Made by a program: the position numbers and the translations under genes | Notes under the pieces: generated by a model | Databases searched by the model: none | Told to the model about the DNA's origin: nothing | Seen by the model: only the letters and a program-made list of their open reading frames with translations | NCBI RefSeq assembly: GCF_021018805.1 | Contig: NC_086248.1 | Location: 94,083,739 to 94,147,738 of the forward strand | Direction of reading: 5' to 3' | DNA length: 64,000 nt | Origin: Prinia subflava | Taxonomy: Eukaryota > Chordata > Aves > Passeriformes > Cisticolidae | Shown: in pieces, positions 60,901-64,000 of the stretch | How positions within the stretch are numbered: the first letter of the stretch is position 1 | How the letters are laid out: each line of letters begins with the position of its first letter

Positions 60901-63900
60901 CTGAGATGATTCAAAACATATTTTAATTTGTGTGTGTGTGTGACCACTGAACTAAGGAGATGTGTTATATATTCAGCACCAGCCGCCACATCGTGGATGT
61001 TCGGGAAATGACTAACCTGAGGGGTTCAGAGCACCAGGATACATGACCACACAGATTATATTCCACAAATTTCCTGAAGCAGAAACGAAACCCTGCAAGG
61101 TACCCTTCCTCTGGGAGCAGATCAGTACTTTGTAGTTTTTGTTCACTGGATTCCTGTCTAATTTGTCACAGAGCCTGGTACAGCTCATGTACAAGGCAGT
61201 AAATTACAGGGAGTGAAAGCAGGACTTCGTGGCAGAGCGGTTGCTGAATTTCACCTGCTGAATTTGCTTCCATTCCCCTTCCACCTCAGAGATTCTACAA
61301 TGTGGGGAATGTTGCCTCAAGAGGCAATAATTAATTGAGATTTTCATATGATGAGGGCCCACCTTAGAATTCTGGGGTCTGGAGGGCTGAAGTGAATCAC
61401 TCACTTCACATGGACTAGGCCAAGTGATGCAGAATGGCAAACAGGATGAAAAATCAAGTAGATGCTATCTCTAACTGGATACCCAAAATTAGCAGGCATT
61501 TTGTATTTTAATCTCATTTGTTTGGAACAGAGGTTTATAAAAAGGATAGGATGGTATAATCCCTTCAGTTTCAGGCTGTATAAAAGAAGCACCCAGATGC
61601 TATAGCATGGTAGGTAGAGGAACAGGAAAAGAACAAGATTAGGATTTATATATCCCAGATATGGGCCCATGTAGGTAAATTTAACACTGGAAATAACTCC
61701 TGAGGAAAGCTTTTCCTATGCCCTACTCTGCAAGACAAAGGGTTGTTTGTGAAGAAGATCAAGCAGAAAAGCCCCACTGCCCTGTCAAATTTTGTTCATA
61801 TTTCATGCACAAGAGCAGATGAAACAAAAGCTTTGTAAAGTTATCTGTGAAAAGGGGGAAGGAGAGAGAGGAAAAAAGAGAGAAACAAGCCCAGGGTACC
61901 AGACATCATGGACATAAGGTGCTGACCCAGAAGAGACTAAAAGTGTGTGTCTGTACTGGTGAAAGCACTTGTGTATGGGGACACTTCACATCAGGTGTAT
62001 GCCATAGTGGCTTGCCTTTTGGTTACTGCACAGTCTCTTTCCCTTTGTTTCTTGGAATTTTTTCTCTTACATAGTCTGAATTTTGAGGAAATATTTTGTT
62101 TTTCCTAGAAAATTCCTCGTCATCTCCTAGTACGTGGCGGTGTAATGATAAAGCGCCTGCACAAGGGATTGGTCTGGAGCAATGTGATTGGCTTTCATTC
62201 TCTCACCTGCTACTGGCTTAAAATGTTTATAGACACTGAAATACTCTTAATTCGTGTGTGTCCTAGCAAAGTTGAGCATAATAGCAAAAGGACAACCAAA
62301 TAGGAGAGTCCAAGTACTTTCTAACTTTTTTCATTTCTCAATAAACACCAGTTTAACTCCTTTTTTAGTGGGTAGAACTGAAACCTATTCATTTGGAACT
62401 GGCCTAGAATCTTAAAAGTATTTCAGGGGAGTGGATTTAACACTAACAGACTGGCATAATTCTGGCTGGATTTAAACAAACAACAGAGAAAAAACCCTAC
62501 TCTTAAAGTTCTGCCTTTCTGTTTTCTATGCTAGAATATAGAAGAGCTCCAGAATCTCTTCTTTTAGTCACAGATAGGAAGTGCCCTCACCAGGCACATG
62601 GTTCTGACCTCAGCTGGAGGATCCTTGGCCTGGAGTCAAGCAGTCGCTGCACTCACTGAAACAGCCAAATTAATTGTCTGCTTAGCCATGGATTAAAATT
62701 CATTCACTGATCCAAGACAGTAAGTGAGACAATAATTTGCTGCTCCTACTTTGTTTCACAGCAGATTCTCATTCAGAATAAACCTGCAGTTCAGCATCAG
62801 GTTTTTTTATCCAACAGTAACCACGGTGGCATCGTAAAATTGTACCTCCAATAACTTCAACAAGTAGGAAAAATAAATGCAGATGTAAAAAGAGAAAACT
62901 CATCCTGTTTTTAGTAGCACAGAGACTGCATGAGAGCAGAGTACAAAGATAGCTTCAGGAGTCCTGATGCAATCAGCAGTTACCATTATTTTAAGTGGTA
63001 ACTTGCAACAAATAAAATGTCATTTCCTCTGAGCCAAAGACCTTTACAGCACTGCCTTTACCACCACAGCCTAACTCTTTTCTTCTCTAACAAACCACAG
63101 GCTTGATTTAGAGAGTAAATTGCTGAATGCTTTCTAGAGACCTCAAATATGTGAAGTACCCAGTGCATAAAAGAGAGCAAAACTGACCTGGTGGAGAAAA
63201 GAGCCTCTTCCCTGTTCCTGCTCACATTAGGTACTGTGCTTGGATTTCCAACAAAGCAATGTATGCTTCCAAGTCCGTCACTTTTAAACCAATATACAAG
63301 GCAGAAAAACTAATATAATCCTAATTATGCAATGCAAAGGTGACCATCTGGCTGCTCAGGGATTGCATTTGACCCAGATAACAGCAAATGTTTTTTGTAT
63401 CGGAGGCAAAAATTTAGGTGTGACATCCACATCTCTCTTTTTATCATTGATAATGACAAAACAATTTCAAGATGTAGTACAAAAGTCATGTTGATGGAAA
63501 ACAATCTCCTGCTGTATGTATATCCTATACACCATCAGACTCTTTGCAGAGCAAGATTCCACTCATCATGGCCAGTAATAATAGAACAGAAAAAAAAAAA
63601 AAAAGCTTTCCTCAGTGTATCTGACCAAGTCAAAGATCTGGTATTCATGTCAATAAAGCTTTACTATTGCTTGTGATGATAATCCTGTATCAATCCCACC
63701 CCTGAGGTGGCTATAACTCATTGTGAATGAATAGAACATTATATAAAATTATGTACCTGCTTTGATGTACAGTAATCTGACTGTATCTCTATGTGATGCA
63801 AAAGGCCCCCAAACAACAGCAGGGGTGGTCTCAATAAATCATTTGAGTATAAATTTAGCACTCATTGCAATAGCACTGCAATATTTCATATTTCACATGT

Positions 63901-64000
63901 TCCAAGGGAGAGGGTTTGTGCATAAATACACCAATGATATAACTGACTCGGACACTCCCAGTGTGAGTGTGGAGAGAAGAGTAAAATTAAAGTTTATTCT
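57906..64000. other. Non-coding stretch, no gene recognised
   Basis: About 6 kb without CpG islands. A T18 run lies at 58939-58956. The long plus-strand frame 58467-59081 (204 codons) passes through that T run and matches no known protein. It probably reflects chance in balanced-composition DNA, though a lineage-specific transcript cannot be excluded. A candidate regulatory element lies at about 62.12-62.24 kb and an A16 run at about 63589-63604. Confidence 0.5.
62120..62240. promoter_or_regulatory. Candidate conserved element with CCAAT-type and E-box motifs
   Basis: A block with CpGs in otherwise CpG-poor DNA (CTCGTC, GTACGTGGCGG, AAAGCGCC), two inverted CCAAT motifs (GATTGGTC at about 62169 and GATTGGCT at about 62187), an E-box CACCTG at about 62205 and GTGTAATGATAAAG. 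It looks like a compact enhancer or distal promoter. Function is inferred from motif clustering only. Confidence 0.3.

Noticed and set aside
1..64000. CRISPR arrays, operons, tRNA or rRNA genes
   Set aside because: No regularly spaced direct repeats, no tRNA cloverleaf signatures and no rRNA sequence noticed; the DNA is vertebrate in character.

Overview
The window looks like vertebrate, most probably avian, nuclear DNA. The clearest taxonomic marker is a 5'-truncated CR1 LINE 3' end at about 5,983-6,650, read on the minus strand. Its opening GGTTGGAAGGGACC-type motif is characteristic of bird (and reptile) CR1 copies. Overall repeat density is low, and CpG-rich promoter DNA sits inside long AT-rich, gene-free stretches. 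Nothing suggests bacterial, viral or plasmid DNA.

I find no intact protein-coding gene. The longest open frames (up to about 310 codons) lie in CpG islands or run through homopolymers, and have compositional rather than protein-like sequence. The one recognisable protein homology is degenerate. About 1.4-1.8 kb at 10.3-12.05 kb carries reverse-transcriptase and RNase H-like fragments that I read as a fossil of a DIRS-type (tyrosine-recombinase) retrotransposon.

Layout: 1-33 kb is AT-rich non-coding DNA with microsatellites, the CR1 fragment, the DIRS-like fossil, a 33-bp near-perfect palindrome and a candidate conserved element near 23.5-24.05 kb. 33.19-35.64 kb is a large CpG island with opposed splice-donor-like sites near 34.16-34.20 kb. 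35.6-50.3 kb is AT-rich again, with a MIR-like fragment, a 31-bp tandem duplication and two perfect hairpins. 50.3-57.9 kb is a cluster of CpG islands broken by AT-rich pockets. Inside it the same 13-mer carrying a TATA/MEF2-type site (CTATAAATAG) occurs twice, exactly 1,700 bp apart, and there is a candidate minus-strand non-coding first exon at about 54.36-54.54 kb. 57.9-64 kb is non-coding with one candidate regulatory element near 62.13 kb.

Inference: this resembles the upstream or 5' non-coding part of a developmentally regulated gene with several alternative CpG-island promoters, whose coding exons lie outside the window (to the left if the minus-strand exon candidates are real). I cannot name that gene from sequence alone.
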